A stretch of DNA of 64,000 nucleotides from Candidatus Pyrohabitans jungbluthii (GTDB lineage Archaea; Hydrothermarchaeota; Hydrothermarchaeia; Hydrothermarchaeales; BMS3B). Shown in pieces: positions 8,783 to 17,105 of the stretch. The notes under the pieces are model-generated. The model had not been told where the DNA came from and made no database searches. It saw only the letters and a list, made by a program, of their open reading frames with translations. The stretch spans positions 1 to 64,000 of the forward strand of contig MTMD02000015.1 of the NCBI GenBank assembly GCA_002010065.2. Reading direction: 5' to 3'. How positions within the stretch are numbered: the stretch's first letter is position 1; each line of letters starts with the position of its first letter. A program made the position numbers and the translations under genes.

Positions 8783-9268
8783 TTACTCCCTGAAATCCAC
8801 TCCACCTTTGCACACTCCGCCCACGTTGAGGGGATACTCCTGGCACACCTCGGGTTTTGTCTCATGGATGGCGCATGCATAAGCGCCGTCGATTTTAGTA
8901 AGAAAGACACACCGCCCGCTCTCGTCGCCCATCTCAAGAGTCCCGTCGGTGATTAAAGCTCCACCGTTTTCCTCCATCTTAAGGTAGCGGAGCACCTCCT
9001 CTCTGCCCTCGCGAATCCAGCGCTCCACATCGCTTGGCGAAGCCTGAATTTTGCTTCCCAGGGTAAGGCAGCACCTGCCACAGCGCCTGCACTTCTCCGG
9101 GCTTGCGACTTTTTTACCAAGCCTGAAGAATCTGCCGGCAATGACCAAGCCGGCGACCTCAACCTCGCCCAGATCAGCGTTTCCCTCGCTCTCATCCCCC
9201 TGAGGCGGGGGCAGGATGTACTTTAGAGTCCTACCTCCGTAGGAGTAGAGGATTGCATCCTCTTCCAT
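8783..9268 (-). CDS. YkgJ-family cysteine cluster protein
   Basis: A 161-residue protein with the YkgJ/CxxCxxCC signature (CRRCGRCC near residue 80) and later cysteines in CVFL, ACAIH and VCQEYPL, the usual eight-Cys pattern thought to hold zinc or an iron-sulfur cluster. The first 70 residues are an extra N-terminal part without recognisable motifs. The family has no firm function; some members act with flagellin or lipid methylation. It is divergent from the methyltransferase gene at 9329. Confidence 0.8.
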   Translation of the reverse strand: MEEDAILYSYGGRTLKYILPPPQGDESEGNADLGEVEVAGLVIAGRFFRLGKKVASPEKCRRCGRCCLTLGSKIQASPSDVERWIREGREEVLRYLKMEENGGALITDGTLEMGDESGRCVFLTKIDGAYACAIHETKPEVCQEYPLNVGGVCKGGVDFRE

Positions 9269-9328
9269 GCTGCGCCACCTTCCAAAAGCCCAGAAATTAT
9301 TTTAGCCTCATAGCCTAAGTATTTTTTG

Positions 9329-9814
9329 ATGGCGACCTGCGATTACGTGCCCACAAGCGAAGCCAGGGCGAGAGAGATGCTCAGCTTGGCAGGTGTGAAG
9401 GAGGGTGAAGTGGTCTACGACCTTGGGTGTGGCACTGGGGAGATACTCATAGTCGCCGCAGAGGAGTTTGGTGCGCGCTGCTTTGGAATAGAGGTGAATT
9501 CCCACCTGGTGGAGTGGGCGAGGGAAGAAATAGAGAGTCGAGGACTGCAGGACAGGATAACTATTTTCCACGGCAACATATTTGAGCCTCGCTTCTGGAA
9601 GCACCAGGGCGGAGATGAGAGCATCGCCGTCGCCAATGCTGACGTGGTTACCTACTACCTCACGCTGTGGGTGCAGGAAGAGTTGAAGCCTCTCATTGAG
9701 AGGGAGCTCAGGCATGGAGCTAGAGTTGTCTCGCGGGAATTCAAGGTCATGGGCTGGAAGCCGGTGAAGGTTAGGAATGGCATCTACCTCTTTGAGAAGG
9801 GAAGGAGTTTCTGA
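9329..9814 (+). CDS. Protein-lysine N-methyltransferase, aKMT family
   Basis: A 161-residue class I SAM-dependent methyltransferase. Motif I is VYDLGCGTGEILI, followed by GIEVNSHLVEWA, the HGNIFE segment, ADVVTYYLT and the C-terminal ARVVSREFKVMGWKP, the layout of the small Dot1-like archaeal aKMT enzymes that methylate lysines on chromatin and other proteins. ATG 9329 is preferred to the TTG three bases earlier; the AATTATTTTA element about 30 bases before it suggests leaderless expression. The substrate specificity is inferred from family resemblance. Confidence 0.82.
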   Translation: MATCDYVPTSEARAREMLSLAGVKEGEVVYDLGCGTGEILIVAAEEFGARCFGIEVNSHLVEWAREEIESRGLQDRITIFHGNIFEPRFWKHQGGDESIAVANADVVTYYLTLWVQEELKPLIERELRHGARVVSREFKVMGWKPVKVRNGIYLFEKGRSF

Positions 9815-9865
9815 TAGGAATAAATTTTTAAAACTGCCGGGCGTTAAATATACCAGGCGATATTT

Positions 9866-11161
9866 ATGAAGTACTCCAAGCCTCGAGGCACGAGGGATTT
9901 TCTTCCCGGAGAGATGGCGGCCAGGCGTTACGTGGAGCAGATGATACGCCGCGTATTTATAAGGTTTGGCTACAAGGAGATAGCCACTCCCACCTTTGAG
10001 CACCTTGAGCTGATTACGGCGAAGTCGGGCGAGGATATCGTGGCGCACCTCTACCACTTTAAGGACAAGGGTGGGCGCGACCTTGCGCTTAGGCCAGAGT
10101 TAACTGCACCGGTGATGCGCCTGTATGTGAATGAGCTTCAAAACTCGCCCAAGCCTCTGCGATTGTACTACTTTGGAAACTGCTTCCGCTATGAGCGTCC
10201 CCAAGCGGGGCGGTACCGTGAGTTCTTCCAAGCAGGCGTGGAGCTTATTGGCTCCTCCTCGCCAGAGGCGCAGGCTGAGGTTATTGCCCTCGTCAATGCG
10301 GTGCTTGAGGAACTCGGGATAAGAGAATACGAGCTTCACATAGGCAACATCGGCATACTCAGGAAAATCCTGGCTGAGAATGGCATTGGCGAAGAGGTCC
10401 AGGCGCACATAATGGGGGTTATAGATAAGGGTGACGAGGCACAGCTTGAGGAAGAGCTTAACAGGCTTGAACTTCCGGAAGAGGAGAAGGAGGTTATCCT
10501 TGGTGTGCTTGAGCTGAAAGGCAGGCGCGGGGAGGTGGTTGAGCGTGCTGAGGCGCTGCTCGCTGGAAGAGAGTCTGTGCTAAAGGAGCTTCGCAGCTTC
10601 GAAGAAATCCTCGACGCCCTTGAGAGCTTCGGGGTTAAAAATTACCACCTCAACCTGGGCATAGCTCGAGGGCTGGACTACTACACCGGCATGGTCTTCG
10701 AGGTCTACGCCTATAAACTGGGTGCCGAGAAGCAGATATGTGGGGGCGGAAGCTACTCCTTGGCGGAGGTCTTTGGGGGCAAACCCGTAGCTACGAGCGG
10801 CTTTGCCTTTGGCTTTGACCGTTTGCTACTTGCACTTGAGAAGGAAGGAGTAAAGCTCCCAGATACGGAGAGAACGCTGTTCATGGTCATACCTATGGGT
10901 AGGGAGCTTGTGCCCTATGCGATAGAAGTTGCCTCTTTAGTAAGACGCAGCTATGTGTGCGAGCTTGAGGTTATGCGCAGGAAGGTAAAAAAAGCCCTAG
11001 CTTATGCTGATGCTAAGGGCATACCATACGTTATTCTCGTAGGAGAGGAGATTAAAGAAGGCAAGGTGCTCCTTAAAGACATGCGCGCAAAGGAGCAGCG
11101 TGAGGTTAATGTGGAGGAGCTTGAAAGTGTGCTCGCTGCTATAGCAAAAGGTAACCCTTAG
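9866..11161 (+). CDS. hisS: Histidyl-tRNA synthetase
   Basis: Class II synthetase charging tRNA-His. The 431 residues show motif 1 around KYSKPRGTRDFLPGE onward, motif 2 FRYERPQAGRYREFFQ, the histidine motif LDYYTGMVFE, motif 3 GFAFGFDRL and a C-terminal anticodon-binding domain. Upstream are AT-rich TATA-like elements (AAATTTTTAAAA and TTAAATATACC), the second about 20 bases before the ATG. The gene is convergent with threonine dehydratase, sharing 23 bases of 3' end. Confidence 0.97.
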   Translation: MKYSKPRGTRDFLPGEMAARRYVEQMIRRVFIRFGYKEIATPTFEHLELITAKSGEDIVAHLYHFKDKGGRDLALRPELTAPVMRLYVNELQNSPKPLRLYYFGNCFRYERPQAGRYREFFQAGVELIGSSSPEAQAEVIALVNAVLEELGIREYELHIGNIGILRKILAENGIGEEVQAHIMGVIDKGDEAQLEEELNRLELPEEEKEVILGVLELKGRRGEVVERAEALLAGRESVLKELRSFEEILDALESFGVKNYHLNLGIARGLDYYTGMVFEVYAYKLGAEKQICGGGSYSLAEVFGGKPVATSGFAFGFDRLLLALEKEGVKLPDTERTLFMVIPMGRELVPYAIEVASLVRRSYVCELEVMRRKVKKALAYADAKGIPYVILVGEEIKEGKVLLKDMRAKEQREVNVEELESVLAAIAKGNP

Positions 11162-12344
11162 CGATCAGCGCCTCTTTTATCTCCTCGGCATGTTCAAAGC
11201 CGTAGGTTTCAACCACAACGTCGACTCTGACTTCGCCCAGAGGTATGCCTTTCTGCAGGCGGTCGTGGACTACAGAGATTACATTTGCTCTTTTTTCGGC
11301 GATTGTCTCAAGCATCGCCTTGAGCTCCCCGGGGAGGTCTTTAACCACCACGCTTAGGTGAAGGTACCTCCCCCGCTTTACCAGACCTTTCTCTATTACG
11401 CGGGAAATCAGGTTTAAATCCACGTTTCCCCCGCTTATGAGCACCGCGGTGGTCTTTCCTTTGCAGGGGACCTTGCCTGAGAGGCAGGCTGCCAGCGACG
11501 CAGCTCCAGCACCTTCAGCAACAAGCTTGGCGCGTTCAAGGAGGAGAAGCATCGCTTCGGCGATTTCCTCTTCGGTGACGGTAACCACATCATCCACGTA
11601 GCGCTGAATCAGCTGGAAGGTGAGCCTGCCTGGGCTTTTAATTGCTATTCCATCGGCGATGGTTGTGGAAAGCTTCACCGATGTGGGCTTTCCCATTGCT
11701 AAACTTGCCTTCATCGCCGCTACAGCTTCCGCCTGCACGCCGATTACTTTTACCTCTTCTTTAATACTCTTCGCAGCTATTGCTATGCCCGAAATCAAGC
11801 CGCCTCCGCCTACAGGTACAACAATCTGCTCCACCTCAGGCAGGTCTTCGAGGATTTCCAGTGCAATTGTGCCCTGACCCGCGATAATGTGAGGGTCGTC
11901 GAAGGCATGGATTAGGCAAAGCCCTTCTTCTTTAGCAAGCTTCTTCGCCTCTTTGAGGGCGTCTGAGAAGGTTTTTCCCTTAAGAATGACCCTCGCCCCA
12001 TACCCACGTGTAGCCAGAATTTTGGATATGCTGGTGTTTTCTGGCATAACAATGGTGCAGCGCGCGCGAAATAGAGAAGCAGCATAAGCCACGCCCTGAG
12101 CGTGGTTTCCGGTGGAGGCGGCGATAACCCCTCGCTTCAGCTGGGCTTGGTTCAAGGAGGCGATTTTATTGATAGCACCCCTCGACTTGAAAGAACCTGT
12201 CTTCTGGAGATTCTCTGCCTTGAGGTAAATCTCGCCCCCCGCAAGCATGGAGAAGGTCTGAGAGCGCTCAAGCGGGGTGCGGTGCACCTTGCTTTTAATA
12301 ACCTCAGCGGCACGCTTTATATCCTCAAGGGTCACCTCCCTCAT
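11139..12344 (-). CDS. ilvA: Threonine dehydratase (biosynthetic/catabolic) with ACT domain
   Basis: PLP enzyme deaminating threonine to 2-oxobutanoate, normally the first step to isoleucine. The PLP lysine is K53 in KTGSFKSRGA; the glycine-rich PLP phosphate loop is VPVGGGGLISG. Residues about 325-401 form an ACT domain, suggesting allosteric control by an amino acid. The 401-residue length fits archaeal enzymes. Start ATG at 12342-12344 follows GAGGTGA (minus strand: AGGGAGGTGACC region lies just inside; the ATG is chosen by homology). Divergent from truA with 45 bases between. Confidence 0.93.
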   Translation of the reverse strand: MREVTLEDIKRAAEVIKSKVHRTPLERSQTFSMLAGGEIYLKAENLQKTGSFKSRGAINKIASLNQAQLKRGVIAASTGNHAQGVAYAASLFRARCTIVMPENTSISKILATRGYGARVILKGKTFSDALKEAKKLAKEEGLCLIHAFDDPHIIAGQGTIALEILEDLPEVEQIVVPVGGGGLISGIAIAAKSIKEEVKVIGVQAEAVAAMKASLAMGKPTSVKLSTTIADGIAIKSPGRLTFQLIQRYVDDVVTVTEEEIAEAMLLLLERAKLVAEGAGAASLAACLSGKVPCKGKTTAVLISGGNVDLNLISRVIEKGLVKRGRYLHLSVVVKDLPGELKAMLETIAEKRANVISVVHDRLQKGIPLGEVRVDVVVETYGFEHAEEIKEALIAKGYLLL

Positions 12345-12389
12345 AGGATTTATTATCAGCCTGCGATAAATAAACTTAGTGATAAGATT

Positions 12390-13172
12390 ATGAGGTTTGC
12401 AGCGAAGGTATATTACGAGGGCACAGCTTTCTATGGCTCGCAGCGCCAACCAGCGAAACGCACAGTTGAGGGCGAGCTTCTCCGCGCTTTGAGCATCTTT
12501 GGCGAGGTGAGGAACTTCAAGAGCGCAGGAAGAACTGACCGCGGGGTTAGTGCGCTGGGCAACGTCTTTGCCTTTGATATGGATAGAAAGCTCGAGCCAA
12601 GGGCGATAAATGCACAGCTGAGCAGGGATATAAGGGTACTCGCAATAAGGGAGGTACCCGAAAGCTTTCATCCGCGCTACGACGCGCTCCACAGAACCTA
12701 CAAGTACTTTCTGTACGACGAGGGCTTTGACCTTGAGGCAATAAAGAAGGCGTGCAGTATTCTTGAGGGTGAGCACAGTTTCCACAACTTCACCCGCGCC
12801 AGGGAGAAAAACTACACGCGGAGGCTTCTCAGGGTTACCGCTGACAGAAAAGGCGAGGTTATTGTGCTAACCTTTAAGGGGGAGAGCTTTCTCTGGGAGA
12901 TGGTGCGCAGGCTGACGAGCGCGATAGCAATGGTGGGGAAGGGTGAGCTCAGCCTTGAGACACTTGAAGAGGCTTTACACCCTGAAGTGGAGCGGAAATT
13001 TTCAGCGGCGCCGCCTGAGTTTCTGGTGCTGTGGGAGGTTGCCTACAAGTTTGAGTTTGAGCATGAAGGCTACACCGTGAGGCAGCTTGTGGCGCAGCTC
13101 AGGGAAAAGTTCTCGTCGCTATACGCGCAGGCTGCGCTTGCAAAGGCTATGCACGAGGAGCTTAAATGCTGA
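12390..13172 (+). CDS. truA: tRNA pseudouridine synthase A
   Basis: Converts uridines 38-40 of the tRNA anticodon arm to pseudouridine. The catalytic Asp is D50 in SAGRTDRGVSALGNV. The 260 residues match archaeal TruA. ATG 12390 opens with the canonical MRFAAKVYYEGTAFYG strand; longer in-frame readings overlap the divergent dehydratase gene. The short 45-base divergent spacer with AAATAAAC implies a leaderless start. It overlaps the radical SAM gene tail-to-tail by 11 bases. Confidence 0.95.
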   Translation: MRFAAKVYYEGTAFYGSQRQPAKRTVEGELLRALSIFGEVRNFKSAGRTDRGVSALGNVFAFDMDRKLEPRAINAQLSRDIRVLAIREVPESFHPRYDALHRTYKYFLYDEGFDLEAIKKACSILEGEHSFHNFTRAREKNYTRRLLRVTADRKGEVIVLTFKGESFLWEMVRRLTSAIAMVGKGELSLETLEEALHPEVERKFSAAPPEFLVLWEVAYKFEFEHEGYTVRQLVAQLREKFSSLYAQAALAKAMHEELKC

Positions 13173-14427
13173 ACTTCTCCCTCAGCGCTGACCTGCGAAG
13201 GACATGCCAGGTGTCACCGCGAAGAATTACCCTGAAGGCATGCTCTATGACCTTCTTGTAAAAATCGCAGTAGTAGCTCTTGTTATACATGCTGCCGTCG
13301 GTGGAGTATATCTCCGCAGGACAGGGGGCACCGCAGATGTTTTTGAAGAGGCAGACATTGCACTCTTCTATCTCCTCAACTGCGCGGCTCACCACCTTTC
13401 TGAAACTCTCTGAATTTGAGATGTCCTCAATAGTATTGTTGAATATGTTCCCGCCTGCGAACTCCTGCATGCCTATGAACTCACCGCAGGGGTAACACTC
13501 CCCATTTGCGGTAACTGAAAAGAACCTCCTGCCGCCACCACAGGGTGAGATGTCGCACATGAGCACTCTTGCGCTCGGTGCGATGATGCCAAGCAGAAGG
13601 TTGGCGAAGTCGCCGATGACTATTCTTCTCCCCTGCTTTGTCAGCTCAATTGCGGTGTCTACGGCTTTAATAAAATATTCAGCCATCTCCCGTGGCTCTG
13701 GTCGTAAAGCAAGGGAACCTTTTTGAGTGCCTCTAACAGGATTCATCAGGCACAGTGAAACCTCCCTATCATTCAGGAACCTGACCATGTCGGCAAGCTG
13801 CTTCTGATTGTGCTTTGTTATTGTGGTGACCACATTCAAGCCTCTGTAGCCAGAGAACCACTCCAGTGCCTTGACAATCTTCCTGTAGTGCCCCTGTCCG
13901 CGCAGTGAATCGTTCGTCTTTTCATCCGGCGAATCCAGAGAGATGCCTATGTTCACCCTCTTTTCCTTTATAAACTCGGCATCTTCCTCGGTTAGTAGCA
14001 GACCATTCGTCTGAATACCGAAGTGAAGCTTGCCGTAATAATCCTCAATCACCCTGAAGATATTCTCCTTGTTCATCAGAGGCTCGCTTCCGTGAAACAC
14101 TATGGAGCCCTTCATCCCTTTCTCATCAAAAAATTCAATTGCCTTCTCAACGACGGTGCAGAGCTCAGCGTAGCTCATGTTTTTTCCGCGTGACTTTATA
14201 TTCTGGGGCAGGTAGCAGTATGGGCACGAGGCGTTGCATCTGTCGGTGGGATTTACATAGAGCAGAATTATATCTGTGCTGAACCTCAGAGCCTTCATCT
14301 CCCCAATCAGTTCCTCCCTCACGCTGGAGTACAGCTCTTCCAGCTTTTTCTGCTCCCCAATACCCCAGAAATTCGTCTCCGGATCAACCTTAAACTCTGT
14401 TTCGCCAATAGTGAGAGTCTGGAGCAT
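13162..14427 (-). CDS. Radical SAM/SPASM peptide-modifying enzyme
   Basis: A 421-residue radical SAM maturase. The AdoMet cluster motif is C64-x3-C68-x2-C71 (DRCNASCPYC), the barrel spans about 55-270, and the C-terminal SPASM region is cysteine-rich (CDISPCGG, GECYPCGEF, CNVCLFKNICGAPC, YYCDFY), enough for two auxiliary [4Fe-4S] clusters. Such enzymes crosslink or otherwise modify ribosomal peptides, and a 36-residue peptide gene sits 24 bases upstream on the same strand. A GGGTGG site before ATG 14425-14427 decides the start; GTG at 14434-14436 is the alternative. From memory it resembles enzyme/peptide pairs named CbpB/CbpA, which I could not check. Confidence 0.9.
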   Translation of the reverse strand: MLQTLTIGETEFKVDPETNFWGIGEQKKLEELYSSVREELIGEMKALRFSTDIILLYVNPTDRCNASCPYCYLPQNIKSRGKNMSYAELCTVVEKAIEFFDEKGMKGSIVFHGSEPLMNKENIFRVIEDYYGKLHFGIQTNGLLLTEEDAEFIKEKRVNIGISLDSPDEKTNDSLRGQGHYRKIVKALEWFSGYRGLNVVTTITKHNQKQLADMVRFLNDREVSLCLMNPVRGTQKGSLALRPEPREMAEYFIKAVDTAIELTKQGRRIVIGDFANLLLGIIAPSARVLMCDISPCGGGRRFFSVTANGECYPCGEFIGMQEFAGGNIFNNTIEDISNSESFRKVVSRAVEEIEECNVCLFKNICGAPCPAEIYSTDGSMYNKSYYCDFYKKVIEHAFRVILRGDTWHVLRRSALREKFSI

Positions 14428-14450
14428 CTTTACCACCCTAAAAAAGGAAA

Positions 14451-14561
14451 TTAGAAGGGCGAGTCCTCACTCTGCATCACATAGTGGGTGAGTCCTGCCC
14501 CCTTGTATTTACACTCCATCCTGTAGCTCATTTCTACTTTATGCGCATTTTTGTCTTCCAT
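14451..14561 (-). CDS. Candidate RiPP precursor peptide, 36 residues
   Basis: An unannotated-size ORF of 36 residues ending in TAA at 14451-14453. It has a strong ribosome site, GAGGTGG, five bases before the ATG, and is followed after 24 bases by the radical SAM/SPASM gene. The peptide has one cysteine (C17) within the core ECKYKGAGLTHYV (residues 16-28), a charged N-terminal half that could be a leader, and an acidic tail ending SPF. This layout (leader, small core with Cys, Gly, Thr, His, Tyr; maturase next door) is that of a ribosomally made, post-translationally modified peptide. The modification and role are unknown. Confidence 0.8.
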   Translation of the reverse strand: MEDKNAHKVEMSYRMECKYKGAGLTHYVMQSEDSPF

Positions 14562-14645
14562 ATCTGCCACCTCTCTGTATAATTTACACTATTTTTTATA
14601 AAATAAGGCATATTTAAGCTTTTTCTCAAATAATATTGATTAGAA

Positions 14646-14663
14646 AATCAAGTTTGCTTGATT
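14646..14663. repeat. Perfect inverted repeat upstream of the peptide gene
   Basis: AATCAAG-TTTG-CTTGATT, a perfect seven-base inverted repeat, lies about 85 bases upstream of the peptide start in an AT-rich stretch and just beyond the end of the EamA-like gene. TATA-like elements (TTTTATAAAAAATAG, about 14585-14605) lie between it and the peptide gene. It may be an operator for the peptide/radical SAM pair; it lacks a following T-run on the plus or minus strand convincing enough to call it a terminator. Confidence 0.4.
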
Positions 14664-14685
14664 AGCAGAAAAAACTGTTACAAAC

Positions 14686-15105
14686 CTACCTTGTGAGCAG
14701 GTAGCCTGCCACTATCGCCAGAGCGATGCCAGCGGCGTTAACCGCCTTTATTTTCTCTCCCAGAACGAGCACCGCAAGTATAGCGCTGACCGCCGGGTAA
14801 AGTGCAGTCAGGGGTATGACTATGCTTCCCGGGTACCTTTCTAGGGCGAGCATGAACAGCAGGGAGGCGGTCACACCTACCATTGTTCCCAGCGTTAGCA
14901 TCGCCGCCGGCTGTGAGACTGGAAAGCTTATCCCCCTGTAATAAAGATAAGCGAGAATAGCAAGATTGGTAAGCATGTAGACCACGTTGGTCACGAAAAG
15001 GGCGCGAAATAAACCGAGTTTATCAACACCGTATTTGTAGAGAAAGCCCCACAGGCCCCAGAGAATAACTATAATAGTCCCCAGCACTGAAATCTCGAGT
15101 TTCAT
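14686..15105 (-). CDS. EamA/DMT-type half transporter
   Basis: A 139-residue membrane protein with one EamA domain: four to five hydrophobic helices and the conserved end LYPAVSAILAVLVLGEKI ... AGIALAIVAGYLL. Full DMT transporters have two such domains, so this half-size form should work as a dimer, like the small multidrug and YddG-like ancestors. Substrate unknown. It precedes the peptide/radical SAM pair on the same strand with 124 bases between; a link as exporter of the peptide is possible but not shown. Confidence 0.8.
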   Translation of the reverse strand: MKLEISVLGTIIVILWGLWGFLYKYGVDKLGLFRALFVTNVVYMLTNLAILAYLYYRGISFPVSQPAAMLTLGTMVGVTASLLFMLALERYPGSIVIPLTALYPAVSAILAVLVLGEKIKAVNAAGIALAIVAGYLLTR

Positions 15106-15152
15106 GGCTCAGAAGGCGGGGTTAACGTTTTAAGATTATATAGGAACTAAGC

Positions 15153-15182
15153 GTCACACCGGAAGCTTCGCTTCCGGGTAAC
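15153..15182. repeat. GTYAC-bounded palindrome, intergenic copy
   Basis: A hairpin GTCACACCGGAAGC-TT-GCTTCCGGGTAAC-type inverted repeat before livH. Its ends (GTCAC / GTAAC) and CCGG inner stem resemble the palindromes at 26536-26564 and 38068-38094. It is nested in a larger inverted repeat, TATAGGAAC (about 15139) against GTTCCTAT (about 15194), and a second loose copy, GTTCCC-N-GGGTAAC, follows at about 15203-15220. No coding potential is seen in the 175-base spacer. Confidence 0.5.
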
Positions 15183-15280
15183 CACCAGCGGGTTCCTATC
15201 GTTCCCGAACGAAGTGGGTAACGAAGCCCCTCTATAGGAAAATTTTTAAGCTCTGCCTCTTATTCAGATGACGTGATACC

Positions 15281-16159
15281 ATGCTAGACGCTGGCATAGC
15301 GATGCAGGTGCTGTTCTGGGGTATATACGCTGGATGCATCTACATGCTATTAGCCACAGGCTTAACGCTAATTTTCGGCGTGATGAAGGTTGTCAACTTC
15401 GCCCACGGCGAGTTTCTGATGCTGGGCTCCTATATCACCTTCTGGATAGTCGCCCTCTTCGGGATTAACCCCTACGTCGCAATTATACCTTCAATGCTCC
15501 TGCTTGGGATGCTGGGCATAGCCGTTGAGCGCCTCGCTTTTCGTCCAATCCTGGGCACAGGCAAGCTAAACGAGATCTTCGTCAGCCTTGGCTTAATTTA
15601 CATCCTGCAGAACGGCGTGGCATTTCTATGGGGCGACGACTTCAGGAGCATGCACAGCCCTTACGCAGCGAAAACCATACCCCTGGGCAGCATAAACCTG
15701 CCACTTGACTATGTGATTCTTGTATTCTTCACTGCCGTAATCCTTCTGGCACTTCACCTGTTTCTAAAAAAGACGAGCTTGGGCAGGGCGATGCGGGCGA
15801 CGAGTCAGAATAGAAAGGCGGCGATGCTCATGGGTGTTAACGTGGAGCGCATAGATATGCTCAGCTTTGGTCTGGGTGTGGCTCTCGCAGCAGCCGCAGG
15901 TTCGCTCTGGGCTATAAGCGGTCAGCTCTTCAACCCTTACTCAGGCTCCCTCCCGGCGATCAAGGCTTTTGCGATAATCATCCTGGGCGGGCTTGGAAGC
16001 ATTCCCGGTGCCATTGTGGGCGGGCTCATCTATGGCATAGCAGAGAACGCAGGTGGCTACCTGTTCGGCAACTACTGGAAGGATGCGATCTCCTTCCTGA
16101 TACTCATTGCAGTGCTAATAGTCAAGCCTCATGGCATATTCGGGGAGGGAGAGGAATGA
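15281..16159 (+). CDS. livH: Branched-chain amino acid ABC transporter permease LivH
   Basis: A 292-residue integral membrane permease with eight or so hydrophobic helices. The MKVVNFAHGEFLMLG segment near residue 40 and the IKAFAIIILGGLGSIPGA motif near the C-terminus are LivH signatures. It moves branched-chain or similar amino acids (or, in this family, urea or aromatic acids). It overlaps livM by ATGA. The binding protein and the two ATPases are not in the window. Confidence 0.95.
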   Translation: MLDAGIAMQVLFWGIYAGCIYMLLATGLTLIFGVMKVVNFAHGEFLMLGSYITFWIVALFGINPYVAIIPSMLLLGMLGIAVERLAFRPILGTGKLNEIFVSLGLIYILQNGVAFLWGDDFRSMHSPYAAKTIPLGSINLPLDYVILVFFTAVILLALHLFLKKTSLGRAMRATSQNRKAAMLMGVNVERIDMLSFGLGVALAAAAGSLWAISGQLFNPYSGSLPAIKAFAIIILGGLGSIPGAIVGGLIYGIAENAGGYLFGNYWKDAISFLILIAVLIVKPHGIFGEGEE

Positions 16160-17082
16160 GACAGAGGCATCTATTATGGCTCGCGGCGCTTGCAATTGCT
16201 CTGCTCCTGCCCTTAGTCGTGGGCGAAAGCCCCTACCTTATGAAGGTTCTCATAATAATGATAATCTTCATAATCTACACCCACGCGTGGAATCTGCTGG
16301 CATACTCAGGGCAGGCTTCTCTCGGGCATGCAGCCTTCTTCGGCATCGGCGGGTATGCCTCGGCGCTGCTGGCTGCGAAGCTTGGGACATCGCCGTTTCT
16401 TACAATCTTCATAGGCGCTATCTTCGCTGCCATCGCTGGCGTTTTCGTTGGCATAATATGTGTACGTCTGCGGGAGTGGTTCCTGGCAATGGTAACCTTT
16501 GGTTTCTCAATAATAATAGGCACGATTTTCTTAAACCAGTTCACTTCGCTTTTTGGCGGTGTCGATGGCATGCCCGCGAAACGCTTCTTCAGCGCCACCC
16601 TGGAGCACCGCTACCTCTATGAGTACTACTTCATGCTCCTCCTTGCGATAGCCACCACTCTTCTCATCTACTTCATAATGCGCTCCAGGCTCGGTGTCGC
16701 CTTTGCGGCAATAAGGGAGAACGAGATGGAGGCGAAGATTCTGGGGGTTAACACCACCAAGTACAAGCTCATAGCTTTTCTGATAAGCACATACCTCGCT
16801 GGCCTAGCTGGTGCGCTTCAGACCCATAGCTTTGCATACATTACGCCGGAGATTTATAGTGTGCACAACTCCTTCTGGCCGGTGATTTATGCAATAGCTG
16901 GCGGGTTAGCAACGCTGGAGGGACCGATAATAGGTACTGTGGCTATAACGTTGATCTGGGAGGGGCTCAAGAACCTGGGCCTGCACTTCGAGCGCTTTGT
17001 GATTATAGGCTTGCTTCTGGTGGTGATGGTAATATTCAAACCTCGTGGTTTGGCAAGCGTCTTCGACAGGTGGCGGCGGTAG
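16156..17082 (+). CDS. livM: Branched-chain amino acid ABC transporter permease LivM
   Basis: The second permease of the Liv-type importer, 308 residues, about nine hydrophobic segments. Signatures are LLAYSGQASLGHAAFFGIGGY, RSRLGVAFAAIRENEMEAKILGVN and AGGLATLEGPIIG. It starts inside the livH stop and should form a heterodimer with LivH. The pair is followed by a convergent mtnP gene, so no ATPase or binding protein follows. Confidence 0.95.
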   Translation: MRQRHLLWLAALAIALLLPLVVGESPYLMKVLIIMIIFIIYTHAWNLLAYSGQASLGHAAFFGIGGYASALLAAKLGTSPFLTIFIGAIFAAIAGVFVGIICVRLREWFLAMVTFGFSIIIGTIFLNQFTSLFGGVDGMPAKRFFSATLEHRYLYEYYFMLLLAIATTLLIYFIMRSRLGVAFAAIRENEMEAKILGVNTTKYKLIAFLISTYLAGLAGALQTHSFAYITPEIYSVHNSFWPVIYAIAGGLATLEGPIIGTVAITLIWEGLKNLGLHFERFVIIGLLLVVMVIFKPRGLASVFDRWRR

Positions 17083-17105
17083 GCGATTAAAAAAAGCTTT
17101 TTACG

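Noticed and set aside
14646-14663. Rho-independent terminator for the EamA-like gene
   Set aside because: The palindrome is 7+7 bases with an AT-rich stem and no good U-run on the minus strand; archaeal ends rely on U-runs, so operator is as likely.
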